DNA from: Trileptium ribeirensis
Lineage: Eukaryota > Nematoda > Enoplea > Enoplida > Thoracostomopsidae
Length of the DNA: 64,000 nucleotides
Reading direction: 5' to 3'
Assembly: GCA_030248225.1 (NCBI GenBank)
Contig: JASANE010012370.1
Location: 20,681-84,680, forward strand
Positions 1-12,176 of the stretch are shown in pieces; the stretch's first letter is position 1, and each line of letters begins with the position of its first letter. The notes beneath the pieces are model-generated. The model saw nothing but the letters and a program-made list of their open reading frames with translations. It ran no database searches and had not been told where the DNA came from. The position numbers and the translations under genes were made by a program.

Positions 1-494
1 TCCACACTGTGAAGCCACACTAATGTGCGCTTAAAATCACTGCCATTGCTTCTTCTAGTAAGCTGCAGGTTTACTCCTATCTTGCTATTACTTTAATGAC
101 CGCTTAGGACGCTCATTATCGAACTCGGTATAGGCACTCATGAACAGAGACTATCCACGCGTACCCCAGTTCCCGTCACCGAGTGAATTACTACTGTTAG
201 ACAGTTTTCAGCAGTGTGAAATACTTATCTTTGTTGCGGTCTCACAAGCATATATGTGAGAATTAACTGATAGACACGTTGGCAGTATAGCTTGTCGCTA
301 GTTACTAAGCAGGAACCATTGGATTGGACGTTTAATAACGGTATAGTTCACAAATACTGGACTACGACGTACTTCAAAATCTAGAAATATGCTAGTGTTT
401 GATTAGCGTTACTCTTGTGCCTTATACACTGTTTACTAAAGGTCGGTAAATGTGTAGTGAAGAAAATGTTTCTGAGCGAACAAAAACCCGAATT
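1..494. other. No recognisable feature
   Basis: AT-rich sequence with only short chance reading frames. I see no repeat boundary, coding similarity or RNA gene here. Confidence 0.5.
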
Positions 495-950
495 TATTGA
501 GCATAGGGAAGCGAAGTGTTTTTATTTTCTGTCTGGGATTAAAAAGGTCGATGTCCGTCCGTTCGTTAGTTCGTTCGTTCGCTCCGACGGATCTCAAGAA
601 CCACTGAACCGATTTTAAAAAACTTTTTTTTTGTTTGAAAGCCTATCATGTTAGAGTGTGCAGCTGATATTTGGGATTAAAAAATTTTGAGTGGTTAGTT
701 AGTAATTAGCTAATTAGTTAAGATTATGCAGCTAAAATGGAGAATTTTGCAATATTTGTGTTATTTATTGAAATAGAATCGTTTCGATCAAACCATTATA
801 GGGGGTCGAAGAATTCACATATAATATTTTTACCAATGATAAAGCCCTATGCAATGTAGTTATTTGAAGAACATAAAATTGAGTACATTCGTAATGCCAC
901 AGCCCAAGCTCCGCTCACAAATGTAGTTCCACTACCGACTAGTTTAATTT
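495..950 (+). repeat. Dispersed repeat family R1, copy 1
   Basis: This stretch aligns by eye, with gaps, to 20803-21190 in the same orientation. Shared landmarks are a block reading GAAGCGAAG.GTTTTTATTTTC, a later block on AAGAACCACTGAACC followed by A and T runs, a TAATTAGCTAATTAG-like AT segment, and a final block AATGTAGTTCCACTAC. No terminal inverted repeat, coding frame or pol III box is apparent, so I cannot say whether it is a SINE, a MITE or the 3' end of a larger element. Copy 1 carries a short TTCG run near 565-585 absent from copy 2. Confidence 0.7.
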
Positions 951-1307
951 TTGTTATATAAATAGCACCAACTTAAAAATTTTATTTAAACTTCAAAGAC
1001 TGCGCACTAGACTATACTATTAACTAGAACAACTCTGTTTTATGATGCATTAAAGATGTGACATATAAACAAACTTTTGATAAGATGTTTTGCACCAATA
1101 GTTGCGGTACAGGCATACACTGAGTATAGCATACATGATTAAGCTTATTTTAATAAACAGTCTTTAACTAAAATAGGCCTAACCGAAGAGATCTGGCGCG
1201 ATATTTCAATTTATACTTAAGGCTAATTCATTCAGAATAAAACACATATTCATATTTTGGATATCTGGGAATTTAGATGGGGTGCCAAAGAGCACTAGAG
1301 CCAACTA

Positions 1308-1510
1308 CAGTACTCGCCAAAAATGACCGTCGCATTTCGAGCGAGCGTGTTCGAGCGAGTCGCGAGCGAGTGGCTCGCTCGAGATTCGCAACTATTTAAA
1401 TTATATATATAATAGAAAATTCTATTTTTAGAACAAATTTATTTCGAGCGAGTCGCGAGCGAGTGTCGAGCGAGTCGCGAGCGAGCGACAGTCATTTTTG
1501 GCGGGTACTG
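1308..1510. mobile_element. Tc1/mariner-type MITE, 203 bp
   Basis: The two ends are inverted repeats of about 27 bp beginning CAGTACTCGCC on the left and the complement of CAGTACCCGCC on the right, with three mismatches. They are flanked on both sides by TA (1306-1307 and 1511-1512), the target duplication expected of Tc1/mariner transposases. The subterminal regions consist of GAGCGAGTCGCGAGCGAG-type repeats around an AT-rich centre. There is no coding capacity, so it is non-autonomous. The family assignment rests on the TA duplication and size; no transposase is present to confirm it. Confidence 0.75.
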
Positions 1511-1512
1511 TA

Positions 1513-3560
1513 GAAGCCAGAGATGTGGGATTGTCCAAAATCCAACCAACTTACCAGTAAAGTCCAGACAGCTGGACTAAATACATAAATTCTGACAAAA
1601 ATAGAAGTTTGTGACTTCTGAAGTTTGATATTTCAAATTAAGAAATCTCTCGGACAATGTGCATGTCCACAAAGATAATTTAAAAATATGAATATTCCCT
1701 GAATTTTCATGGTATATACATCGTTTAAATATTTTTGTTCAGACTATGGCATAGACCTGAAAGCAATATAGCCAACTGGAGTTGTTAAACAAATCACGTT
1801 TGTATGAGCTGAATGAGCTAAACCGTTGGAAATCACTGATGAAATTTCCTTTCTGGATTCTATGTAATCAAAGCAAGGTATCCAGCGCACCGAAAAACCT
1901 GCATATAAGCTATGCTTTATGCCCTGTTAGCAGTATATAACCAGGCAAATGAAAACTGATTACATTCTGGATATCGAGTTCCTCGGCGATAAAGCGGCCC
2001 AGAGAGTGGCACAACGAAAACATGATGTTGAGCAAAGTTGGAGATACCATGACCTAATTCCGGGCAGCCCCTGGAAACCTGTGTCGCGCAATATAAGCTG
2101 TGAAACACACGAAACCGTGTTTCCAGAAACGGCGAAGGACGCTTAAAAACTAGCTTTGCCATTTTGACCCGGAACATGGAGTAACATTCAACTAAACGGC
2201 ACAAAAATGAAAAAAAAATTGTCGGAACCAATCCAAACGAGGCGGAGATATAGGTTACACCGACAGGCAAGAAATTTTCACAATGACAATTTCCTAGATA
2301 GCGCCCTCAGTGGAAACGGAAGCATTTTGAGGTTCCAACTAAACCTGGGAAGGTCACCTGAAGTACCTTCGTCTCGTTGGCATAAGGCAAATATATACGT
2401 TAAAATTGACCTCCTAAATGCACAATATGTACGTGCAACGACAAAAGCTCTTCTGAAAAGGTCATAGGAAAACATATCTGCAAATAGTGTATTCTTCCAT
2501 CTACATATAAATTGTCCGTGAATTATCAACTAGTAAAATTTTGCAACTACTTACCCGAGGCGAAAGCAGGATATCTGGATTATATATCCGGATATGCCGA
2601 TGCCACGAATAATATCCGGATATAAAATCGTATCCGAATATCAGCTTTTTTTGCCCTTCACTAGCGGATGAATGGAATAATTCTTTTGTGGTACCACCAT
2701 ACTCACTCTTCCCGGGTTATCTGGGAAGCGAGAGCTTGTCCAGTTAAAGCTAAAGGGTGAGATACGCTCAGTACTCATAAATAGGTAAGAATAAACTACT
2801 GAACAGCCGTATTATTTGTGTAGCAAAAAAATTTAGTTAACAATCTGGATGCAACTGAATTACCACACTAGCTTTGACGACGATAATGCAAATAAAAACT
2901 CTTCGCACACTCATTAAATCAATATAGGTTCTAGCAACCCTGTCGCATAATATAACTGTAATAAGTTTGAAATTTTACTGGCCCTGCCGGGACTTCAACG
3001 AACTAACGGCTGTATTAACTTTGAAACCGTAACCGTATAAGCACAGTTCTTGCAGGAAAAAGACACTACGACCGTTGCGCTGAGCTGGTCTTAAATACGT
3101 GTTACCTAACTTATAGGGGTCTACCTGTCCTTTCAATATATTCATGTTTGAGCTTAATGCTGAATCAAGAAATCGTTACAGAATTAAGTTCTGCTTTACT
3201 CAAAAAACTTCTCGTGTTTGTGTCTAGGATTCATTGTAAATACTGGGATCTCCAAATTAGGGGGGGTGGTTCCCCTGGCATTTTTCGGTTCCCCCTGGTT
3301 CAGAACAGGTGCCCCCCCGGTTCATGCCCCCTGGCAAAATTTTCAGCGAATGGAGAGCTCAGTAAATATATACCTAAAATGCGGCCGACAGTTTCAATAG
3401 ATTGCAGCATAAGGGTATCCTAGTTGGTGATCTACCAATCCTGCCCATGAGCCCTGCAAGATAGCTGTGTCCTTTAATTATCTGAATGCATTGTCCTATG
3501 TTGTTTTGTTCACAGTTTGAGTAAATATATACTAAGGTACCGTCGCATTTGGCACTATAA
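1513..3560. other. No gene; simple and low-complexity patches
   Basis: No coding similarity is visible. At about 2568-2642 there are several ATATCCGGAT-like palindromic words. At 3257-3335 there is a patch of G and C runs around GGTTCCCCCTGG. The remainder is ordinary AT-rich sequence. Confidence 0.5.
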
Positions 3561-4031
3561 CGAACTTTTTTGGAGTCTTTTCGGTTATCCCCCCAGCCCG
3601 AATTTCGTCAATTTTGAAGTTACAGATATAATTTTGATACCAATCGATTCAGCTCAATGATCTGGTTCAGAAAATACCCATTTCACCCACATCCCTGACA
3701 AAATTTTTTTACGGTTTTTGAGGTCCCAATGGTTCCCTTGGGAACCCAAAAATTTTTTTCTTGGTCATATTGGGTATCATTCGACTCGGCTTGATGAGGC
3801 AAGTCGATTAGTGTGTAATTTTTTGAAATCTATCCCACCGTTAGAAAGTTATGAGAAAATTGGGACCTCAAAAAATCGAAAAAAAATTTTGTCAGGGATG
3901 TGGGTAAAATGGGCATTTTCTGAACCAGCTCATCGAGTTGAATCGATTAGTATCAAAATTTTATCTGTAACTTCAAAATTGACGAAATTCTGGCTGGGGG
4001 GGATAACCAAAAAGACCCCTTTTTTGTTGGC
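3561..4031. mobile_element. Foldback-like element with about 170-bp inverted arms
   Basis: The left arm (about 3561-3729) and right arm (about 3861-4031) are near-complementary over about 150-170 bp. The left arm reads GGTTATCCCCCCAGCC then a block ending TGAGGTCCCA; the right arm reads TGGGACCTCA and ends GGGGGGATAACC. A loop of about 130 bp lies between them and itself contains a small GGTTCCCTTGGGAACC palindrome. The structure fits a foldback or MITE-type DNA transposon. The outer ends weaken gradually, so termini and target duplication are not resolved. The reading frame across it is a by-product of the repeat. Confidence 0.7.
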
Positions 4032-6020
4032 CTGCACATGGCAAAATATTTACATCTTCGTCAACCCTTTCTATGCATCCACTGTTTATGATAGTTATGA
4101 GGTAATTCCTAGAAATATCAATGATAGGATAAGGGCCAATGAACAAATTCTTATTCTTTAATTGGCTAACTCATCAGATACGTATCTCATTTCCTGGAAT
4201 ATTACGGTGTCCACATAATGTGAACCTTGTTCATAGACGAAAGCTTTTATAAAACCGTCTTACATTGTTCTATCAGGTATGAATTTACTGTGATGCAACT
4301 CAATAATCGCAGAACAGATTGGCTGTCAGAAAAATGTAAAATCTATACATTTTTCTACGAATTCTTCTGACTACCCATTCTTCGTTGCATGATAAAATAG
4401 CAAACAATGCTGCTCGGAAGATTGTTCCGTGGCACCTAAGTTGCATCTATAAAAAGTTTCCTCAATTACAACTCTTGCTACGGATACTTTAGTTGGGTTT
4501 CTTTCAATCACGGAACCGCCTTTGTAAAAAAACACTATTATTGTCTTCTCTGTTGAGTCTCACTGCTGAGTAATGATCCATGAGATGAAAACTGATACTG
4601 AAGCGTTTATTACTAAATATTTTTCGAATTCTATGGCTACTAGAAAAGTTCGGAATTGGAACATTTTGTCTCTTTGCTTCACAAGCCATATATCCTAGGT
4701 TTGTGTTGTGTTCCTCACGAAAGACTATCTCTACTCAATGCAACCCATACAGAGCAATACCAAAAATCATTGTCTGTTGGAACTAAGTTTAATATTACTT
4801 CTGAAACTGTGTTGGTATTGATGTTAAACATCCAGTTGCCATAAAGCAGACACACCTTTGTACTTTTGACAATTTCTTGCTATAAGCCCTTAATTTTAGC
4901 ATATGCCACCAAACAATTGAGCCATAGCCGATAACTAGCACCACAGATCTATCTTACTGAATTCGGAGATGGAGAAGCAATAGCTTCGGAATCGAAGAAT
5001 TCTCACTAGACCGCACTATGGTGAAAAAGATGGACGTCCGTTTATTTGTTTTCTCTGTAAACTGAACTTCGTTATCTCAACGTAATTCGATATAGACGTG
5101 TGAGGGCTCATATGAAAGCTACTATACTCTAGATGTGCCTTTTTAAAATTTTATTCCGATTCAATTCACACACGTCCCACCAAAGCGGTCAAAGGGGGTA
5201 CCCAGAGGTACATGGCTAAAACGGGCCATTTTTGCTCATAACTCGGCAATCCTTGAGCCCGATTTGAATCATTTTGATATCGAAATATGTGTCCTAGGAA
5301 GCTTTATTTATGAGTATATAAATTGTTTTGGTCGGGTCTCTATGGGGCATGGGTAACTTTAGCAAATGGGCAAATTTCCAAAATTTTGGTCAAACTTTGT
5401 CGAGGTGTAGCTATGTAACCATTCAAGATATTCAAACGAATTTTGGTGTGTGGACAGAGCTACTACGGGACTACCTGTATGGTATATTTGATGCAGGACC
5501 CCTGGGTCAATTAGCATTTGAGGCCAAATATGGGCCCGACGCCATATATATAGTCATCCGTGACATTACCACTTCTAACGGTATATTAATAGATTTCTGG
5601 CGCAAAACATGTTCACATGGGTTTTCGTGGGTGCTGGTTTCAAATTTTCACTTTATTTAAACGTATCTCTTCGTGTAGATGTAGTTATAGCAATGGGTGA
5701 GACAAGGCGAGTGGTGCGAAAGGGATGAGTGTCATGCGGTCTGTAGCAAATTCTGTCTATGTTTTCCGTGCTTTTGTTAAGATTCCTATATATGTATATA
5801 TATATTTAGATTACATACATATATATGTTGTTCACGATTCGTAAGCAGTTCTGAGGTAGAATTAACGCTGTTAGAGTGCGTATTACATGTCTGACTATCA
5901 GTTTTGCTGCATCTATGCCTTGTTGAACATCAGATTAATAAATATTTTTGGTGAATTGCATCTTTGGTTCGTAACAGCAATATATTTTTAATGAGTTGTG
6001 CCATCGTATGTTAACGTTAC
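4032..6020. other. No recognisable gene
   Basis: The sequence holds scattered short frames without recognisable similarity. A TA microsatellite lies near 5788-5830. Nothing else could be supported. Confidence 0.45.
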
Positions 6021-6045
6021 TGTATGAATTCTTCGAATTCATACA
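6021..6045. repeat. Short perfect palindrome
   Basis: Two 11-bp arms (TGTATGAATTC and its complement) flank a 3-nt loop. It lies just beyond the end of the recognisable reverse transcriptase relic. No function can be assigned. Confidence 0.6.
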
Positions 6046-6069
6046 CTTGGCATGTGAAGATCCTAGTAT

Positions 6070-6309
6070 AGCAGCAACATGGCAGATGGTCTAAGACATC
6101 ACGTCTTGCTGACGGCTGTCCTAATTAACATAAAGGCTTTAATGACGCGAATGACTACGTAGTCAATATGTGTTTTAAATCTTAACTTTTTGTCTATGAT
6201 AACTCCTAAAAATTTAACTTGGCTATAGTTGCTCAACGAATGTCCGTTTAGTAATAGAATTCCATTAAGGCTAGACACTCTCTTGCTTGAAAAGTAAACT
6301 ATATCATAC
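6070..6309 (-). pseudogene. Non-LTR RT relic, downstream part
   Basis: Read on the minus strand this encodes a piece of non-LTR reverse transcriptase after the catalytic motif. It includes VKFLGVIIDKKLRFKTHID, the conserved stretch that follows the primer-grip region in Jockey/I/R1-type LINEs, followed by a helical region. An in-frame TGA interrupts it where family members usually have a TW-type motif, and recognisable coding soon fades. The upstream half of the same gene lies at 7463-7681 on the far side of a hAT-type insertion. The two pieces abut when the insertion and one copy of its target duplication are disregarded. It is a dead relic. Confidence 0.7.
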
Positions 6310-6317
6310 CTCTGTAC

Positions 6318-7454
6318 CAGGGAATAACCGGAACCAAAATTTACCGGAACCGGAACCAGCAACCGGAACCGTCCATTTAAACCGGATCCGGAACCGGAAC
6401 CTGGTCTTCGAAATTTATATATAGTAAAACAGATGATAGAAGAAATGAAGGTATAGTGGATTTAAAATGCATTAAAAATAACTTTTACATTAAACTTAAG
6501 GTTTTGCGATGGTATTATTGCCTTTCTGAAACTTTAAAGACACTGAGGAAGCTAATAATGTTTATTTATCGATCAAATATGTCGATTTTTGGACACCCAG
6601 AGCAAAAATGCCTTCCACTATACACCATTGCAAATACTGCGTCAAATCGAATATGCTTACAAAGCTTGGAGCGTAGAATACACACTTTCGCTCTGTCTCC
6701 AGTCGCCTCCCTTTACTACACATACGTTTGTTGTATGTTCTTCTGTAGGAAACTTAAAATTATTGGTTTATATGATTCTAAGAGAAAATAATAGATAGAA
6801 GGTAATTTTCTGATCAGTGGTCAGAGACACTGTTTAGGCTAGCGTTGGACAAACAGTGCCCGTCAGTTACATCATAATGATGATAACTTTCTAATCAGAA
6901 TGCTATAAATAAGACACACTGTGATGCTGCTCGCACAGTTTCAATAAATACAGTTCATTGCCAAGAAAGCAGTTTCTAGCTGCGTTGCAGATAACGTTAG
7001 TTTACTTCAATTTAGACTGATTTACCAAGTTTACAAGCGCGCTGGCGGGTGCTTGACGCAATTTGTTAGCCAAGCCTACCCTAAGTACTTCTGCGTAAGC
7101 CATACTCTGTTACCGAGTTGGACCGGTTTAATTCAAACGTATCCCACAGACTTCTGGATGCGTAAAATAGCTGCTACAAGGAAAAATTCCTGCTCAAATT
7201 ATGTGCCCTACTTACGTTTTACACGGCAAATTGGTTAGTTAATCTTTTCTTTTGCTTGGTTGTATCGGAGCTTGATCATTGTATAATATATATTACATAT
7301 GTTTGGATTACAGGATAAAGAAAAAACGTGGAAAATTTCAAACAAAAATTTTAAACCGGAATTCCGGTTCCGGTATGGTTTTTGCCCTTTGCCGGAACCG
7401 GAACCGGAACACGATTTTCGCCGGAACCGGAACCGGAATTCCGGTTACTCCCTG
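6318..7454. mobile_element. Non-autonomous hAT-type transposon, 1137 bp, with 8-bp TSD
   Basis: The left end reads CAGGGAATAACCGGAACC and the right end is the complement of CAGGGAGTAACCGGAATT, so short terminal inverted repeats start with CAGGG, as is common in hAT elements. Exact 8-bp direct repeats CTCTGTAC flank it (6310-6317 and 7455-7462), the duplication length expected of hAT transposases. The subterminal parts are dense in CCGGAACC repeats in both orientations (about 6318-6410 and 7355-7450), plausible transposase-binding arrays. The interior (6411-7340) has no recognisable transposase, so the element depends on a partner elsewhere. Confidence 0.85.
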
Positions 7455-7462
7455 CTCTGTAC

Positions 7463-7681
7463 ATTAATGCTGAGAGCAAAGTTTGAGCACCAACAACAAG
7501 ACACTTTGTCAATCGCTGCGTGTACACAACTGCATCGCAAGCCAATTTTATCACATGCATGTACATCATCAGAGTATATATATGTAGAGAATACCTTCAA
7601 AAGGCTATGCATGACTATATTCCAAATATGCGGCGACAAATCAGCTCCTTGAGGACAGCACTTATTTATTTTCAGTGACAC
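7463..7681 (-). pseudogene. Non-LTR RT relic, catalytic part
   Basis: Read on the minus strand, CPQGADLSPHIWNIVM matches the (G/C)xPQGxxLSPxLWN motif of LINE reverse transcriptases, and YSDDVHA about 25 residues later stands where the catalytic Y/F-A-D-D box should be. The box has S in place of A. The frame then runs to the hAT target duplication and resumes at 6309. Upstream of 7681 no reverse transcriptase frame can be followed. The element lineage is Jockey/I/R1-like by motif; the exact clade is uncertain. Confidence 0.7.
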
Positions 7682-7689
7682 TACTAGCG

Positions 7690-8397
7690 CCTAACTAACG
7701 GGAGAAACACCAGTAATAAGTCCTTAATCCACAAATACCTCAGATTGTCAATATCTAACTTCTGCAGGTTTCTGTATATATCTACTATTTCTACCAGATA
7801 AGCATGTTGATTACCATGCAGGTTGTCTACCATAGTCTTTTATATGGCAATCAACACTTCTCTAAAGACTTTTAAGAAGGAATACATACAAATTGGCCCA
7901 AATATGTCGCCTCCTCATAGCTGTTCTCCTGGTTTGGGTATGAAAACTACTCGTAATTATGTAGACGCCATGGAAATATATATGCTGCCAGAGTAAAAAA
8001 ATCGTTATTTTTACCAAACTTTTACTACCCCCAAAATGACGCAAATTTCCAATTTTCATATTTTCAACATGTTCACTGATAGCCTTGAAGTGGGTTCTTA
8101 ATATAACCTTAAAACCGTAATTTTAGAATATTAGCTGGTACTCTGCAAATATCTACGCTTTGAGTAATAGTCAAAAATTGAAAATTTTGCCTCCTAGAAA
8201 AATCCGATTTTTCGACTTGTGTGAAAAATATTCACCGATAAGGGAGCCACACATGACCGATTATAGCTTGAAAAGTTTAGGCTTGCCGATTGAGCAAGGT
8301 TTTTGGTCCCCGTGGTACTATTTCTCTCTGGTCAAACGAATTGCATTCAGATTGTTAATTCTAAAATATAGTCGTGTCAAATATATAATCGCTTATA
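7690..8397. other. No recognisable gene
   Basis: AT-rich sequence upstream of the first LINE ORF1. Part of it may be the 5' untranslated region of that element, but no start can be placed. Confidence 0.4.
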
Positions 8398-9274
8398 ATG
8401 TCTCAACGCACAGCCACTAGATCTACATCTGAAAATGCTGACGCCGATGTTCCCTGTTATGAACCGGAGTGTACGTCTCGTGTTATCAAAACAACGAATG
8501 GCGATATCGCAATTTCCTGCCGGTTTTGTTGCCGTACCTTTCATCGAAAGTGTGCCGGCGTATCAGCAGCTCCAGCAGGTGAGCTAGCAAAAAGCAATAA
8601 TCAAGTTTCATGGGATTGCTCGCATTGTTCACCAAAAGTTCGAGGTATCTTAAACGCCGCTGCTCAATGTGAACACAAGATCGAAGCTTTAACGCAGCGA
8701 GTCGAAAAGCTTGAATCATCCGTAGCCAAGAACACCAGCGCGGTCGGACTAACTGGTGTCGACCTGGTGAAAGAGCTGAGAGAGATCGAATATCGTAAGC
8801 GAAATCTTATGGTGTTTTGGCTTAAGGAACCATCAGGTGAAAACGGATTGGACAGAAAGGCACATGACACTGAAACCGTTGAGGATCTTCTAAAAACAAT
8901 GAAGCTCCAGACCGGAACCGGCGAGTCGATATCCAGGTTAAAGTGGTTCCTCATATACGCAAGAAGCAGGGGCCACGTCCTCGGCCAATGTAAATAAATT
9001 TTGCTACCGCTGAACAAAAAGCTCGTGTTTTGTCCAAAACTTTGTTGTTGAAAAATTCAAAATATGAGAAAGTTAGTATTCAGGACGACCTAACCAAAAA
9101 CCAAATCGCTGCTGAGAAATAGCTGCTTGCTAATCATAGGAAATCAAGCCAAGCAAATAAGGTTGCTTCTGTTCGAAACGGGCGTCTGGTAATAGGGGCT
9201 AAAGATTATGTCCCCAGGTCAAGCGTGGTAACCAGTGACAAGGTAGAAGCCAATCCGGTCCCTTTAGATCAGTG
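8398..9274 (+). pseudogene. CR1/Jockey-like LINE ORF1 with PHD-type finger, broken
   Basis: The frame opens at an ATG at 8398 and is intact for 199 codons to a stop at 8997. Residues about 19-75 form a Cys4-His-Cys3 PHD-like zinc finger (CYEPEC, CRFCCRTFHRKC, CSHC), followed by a predicted coiled coil around residues 90-115. The conserved C-terminal domain continues in another frame from about 9002 (ARVLSKTLLLKNSKYEK then a DLTKNQ motif) and is cut by a TAG at 9119-9121. The same domain organisation appears in the ORF1 at 16607-17572. ORF1 proteins of this type bind the element RNA; here the gene is inactive through at least one frameshift and one stop. Confidence 0.8.
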
Positions 9275-9483
9275 ATGACAACAGAGCCTTCTTACTATGT
9301 TTCTTTTGGTTTACCTGTTAACACATCTAATGTTTTTACACAATATGCTTTGTTTCACACAAATGTATCAAATGTTTTTACACATCATGCTTTGTTTCAA
9401 GGTCGAGCCGACATTGGCTGTAAAAGCGAAGCATTTCATCTAATCGTAATTATTTTTGTACCAATTTAAATTATCAACCTAGT

Positions 9484-10258
9484 ATGCTTAACTGTGTTTT
9501 ATTTAATGCCAGAAGAATAGTCAACAAGTTGCATTTACTTAAAGCTTATGTATCAACCAGCAACCTGGACGTTGTGGCAGTGTGTGAGTCGTGGGGCCGG
9601 ATGGGTATCTCCGATGTCATGCTGAGTTTACCTGGCTTTTCTATGTTTCGCGCTGACCGCTCCACTTGCCTTGGTGGCGGCGTCATTTTATACATCGCAA
9701 ATTCCCTCACGCCAACACCAACTAAAGTTGTGGACACCGAGGGTTACGACGATATAATTGCCGCAAACATAGCTCTTCGACGTGGCGATGCTTTAACCAC
9801 ACTTTGCATATATCGTTCTCCGACAAACAGCAGTGAACAAAACTTACGTCTGTACAATATTCTTCGAAAATACTCAAGCACCACCTCACATATATTAGTT
9901 TTAGGTGACTTTAACTTTCGGGACATCGATTGGATCAACGGAACATGGCCTACACAGTGCGACAACTTCGTGTCATCTATAAACGATACTGGTCTGGTTC
10001 AGCATGTTGCAGTGCCGACACGCCAAACGGTGACTTTTGATTTAGTCTTCTCAAATGAAGATCACATGGTATATACATAACGTGCGTGAAGAACCTGGCC
10101 TCGGCAATAGTGATCACTTCATGGTAGTATTTGAACTATGTCTTTATACCGTTGTGGTGAGAAAGCCGCCAGCGTGTCGTAAGGTAACTATTGGCGTACC
10201 GACTGGGATCGGGCCCGACGTTGCATTTCGGATATCGTTGAGTCTAGAGAAACACTAA
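9484..10258 (+). pseudogene. LINE ORF2, endonuclease domain, frameshifted
   Basis: From an ATG at 9484 this encodes an apurinic-type endonuclease of a LINE. Visible motifs are NARRIVNK near the start, a catalytic CESW box around residue 37, the CIYRSPTNS strand, and LGDFNFRDIDW around residues 140-150. The frame closes at 10080. The final SDH motif (GNSDHF), which holds the catalytic histidine, lies in the next frame at 10055-10258. A single frameshift near 10060 therefore separates the active-site halves. The enzyme would nick target DNA to prime reverse transcription. Confidence 0.85.
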
Positions 10259-11838
10259 AAAATTTCGACACGACAATTGTATAGGATAACACACTAGCTG
10301 CAATACAGCATGCTATTTTAGAGTGTGCCCCTCATCTACACGAACGTAAGGCAAGTCGTGCGCCATGGACGAACAGTGCTATGCGTGATGTCGAGCGCCG
10401 CCGCCAGAATGCATTGAAAGCGTATATACCAACGAACATACTCTGCTGCAGCTGAGCAAAGGTACAAACTTCTTTGCAGCGAACTAGTTGTGGTAACAAA
10501 TCGAGCAATATGGCAATATGAAAAGAAGCTGGTAAGCAATATAAAAACAGACCCTAAATCTTTCTGGAAATACGCAAACGCCAATCAACGAACCCATACG
10601 ATCGTTGGCCCGATATGCAGACCTGACGGGTCGTTTGCAAACAATGAAAGTGAATCAGCTACATTGTTAAATGAATTCTTCTCCTCTGTCTTCGTTCGCG
10701 AGGAGACTGATAATCTACCTGAGTTTTTCTACAAAACAAACGACCGTTTAACTACGGTTGACTTTACATGTGACGAAATCATACAGACAATAAAGAAAAT
10801 GAAAACTACCGGAGCTGCTGGCCCAGATGCAATCAACAACTACACACTGCAACAATGCGCCGAAGTCTTGTCACCATATCTCAGCCACCACTTTCGATTA
10901 TCGCTTTGAAACTGTCTAGTACCTGCAGTTTGGCTTCATGCAGTGGTCATCCCTATACATAAAAGCGGTTCAAAGCACAAAGCTAGTAATTTCCGTCCAA
11001 TAAGCTTAACTTCATGTGTATGCAAGGTGATGGAACGAATCATTCGCAACAATTAGTAGCGTTTTCCGTTGAACGAAAGCTTTGGAATAAGTCGCAGTAT
11101 CGATTCGTTGCCAAAAAGTCCACCGAATTACAACTCCTTGACTACTTAAACTCTTTGACTTCTATAATTGACGACGGTGATTCGGCTGACGTCGTTTAAC
11201 TTGACTTTAAGAAAGCTTTTGATCGCGTACCACACAAACACCTCCTGCAGAAATGAAGTAGGTATGGGATTGACCAACCGTTACTTGATTGGTTTGGAGC
11301 TTTCCTCAAACGCAATGTGTAGTAATCAATGGCTATACGTCGAATCCTACCCTGTGTTGTCTGGAGTTCCACAAGGGTCTGTCATCGGTTCTGTTCTGTT
11401 TCTTTTCTATATCAATGATCTAAACGACAACGTGTTCAGCGAGGTATGGATGTTCGCGGACGACACAAAACTAATGCGACGTATCCATCGGGTATTCATT
11501 CGATTGACAGTATGGGTCTAGAAGGTGATCTTGCATCAATTTGGGAATGGTCAAAGCTATGGTTGTCAGAGTTCAACGTTACAAAATTTGCAGTTATGGA
11601 CTTCGGCTGTCATAATACAAATGAGTCTTACACTCTGAACAACATTTTGCTCCTCGTTCAGCAATCTGTCTCAGACCTTGGAGTGATAGTTTCTGACAAT
11701 CTTAAGGCGTCTGCTCATTGTGCTCGTGTCACTGCCGCCGCCCACAATGTGCTGCGACTAATGGCAAGAACGTGGCGATATTGGGATAAACACACGTTTC
11801 TAACTCTTTACATCGCTCTAAAGTTGTACGTAATTTAA
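10259..11838 (+). pseudogene. LINE ORF2, reverse transcriptase region, multiply broken and 3'-truncated
   Basis: This region continues the ORF2 that starts at 9484. IKTDPKSFWKYANANQ at about 10540-10590 matches the conserved linker also found at about 18910-18960. Reverse transcriptase motifs follow in changing frames: SGVPQGSVIGSVLFLFYIND (11358-11420), then FADDTK (from about 11452). A later VSDLGVIVSDNLK block is near 11668-11704. Recognisable coding stops at 11838, before the C-terminal region present in the related element at 20210-20660, so this copy lacks its 3' end. At least four frame changes are needed. Confidence 0.8.
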
Positions 11839-11911
11839 AAAATTTTGCAAATATCATTTCAAACATTGTTAATAATCATCATCAGTACTGACAAAACATT
11901 TAAATTGTGGA

Positions 11912-12176
11912 CCATACGTTTTGACGCTCCGAGGTCTCAGGGGGTAGACGGGGTCGGTGGCGTAAAGGCCTTGGGGAGGTTCTCCAGGTGGTGCTGAAAA
12001 CGTTGACCAATTCCTCCCGCCCAACCTCAGAGGAATCATTTTTGTCAATTTCACCCCCATTTTGCCATTTTTCAACATATTTTTGGTGAACAGTGAATGC
12101 AACGCTCTAGTGAACATCACATTAACTAAACGTTGGTTGAGCTATCTCGAAGCAATTGCTCGGATACAGACTGGCC
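11912..12176 (+). repeat. Dispersed repeat family X, copy 1
   Basis: This aligns with 36992-37247 over about 260 bp, including blocks TTTTGTCAATTTCACCCC, TTTTTGGTGAACAGTGAATG and GAGCTATCTCGAAGCAA. A third, more diverged copy lies inverted at about 38440-38612. No coding or terminal repeats were seen, so the type of element is unknown. Confidence 0.75.
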
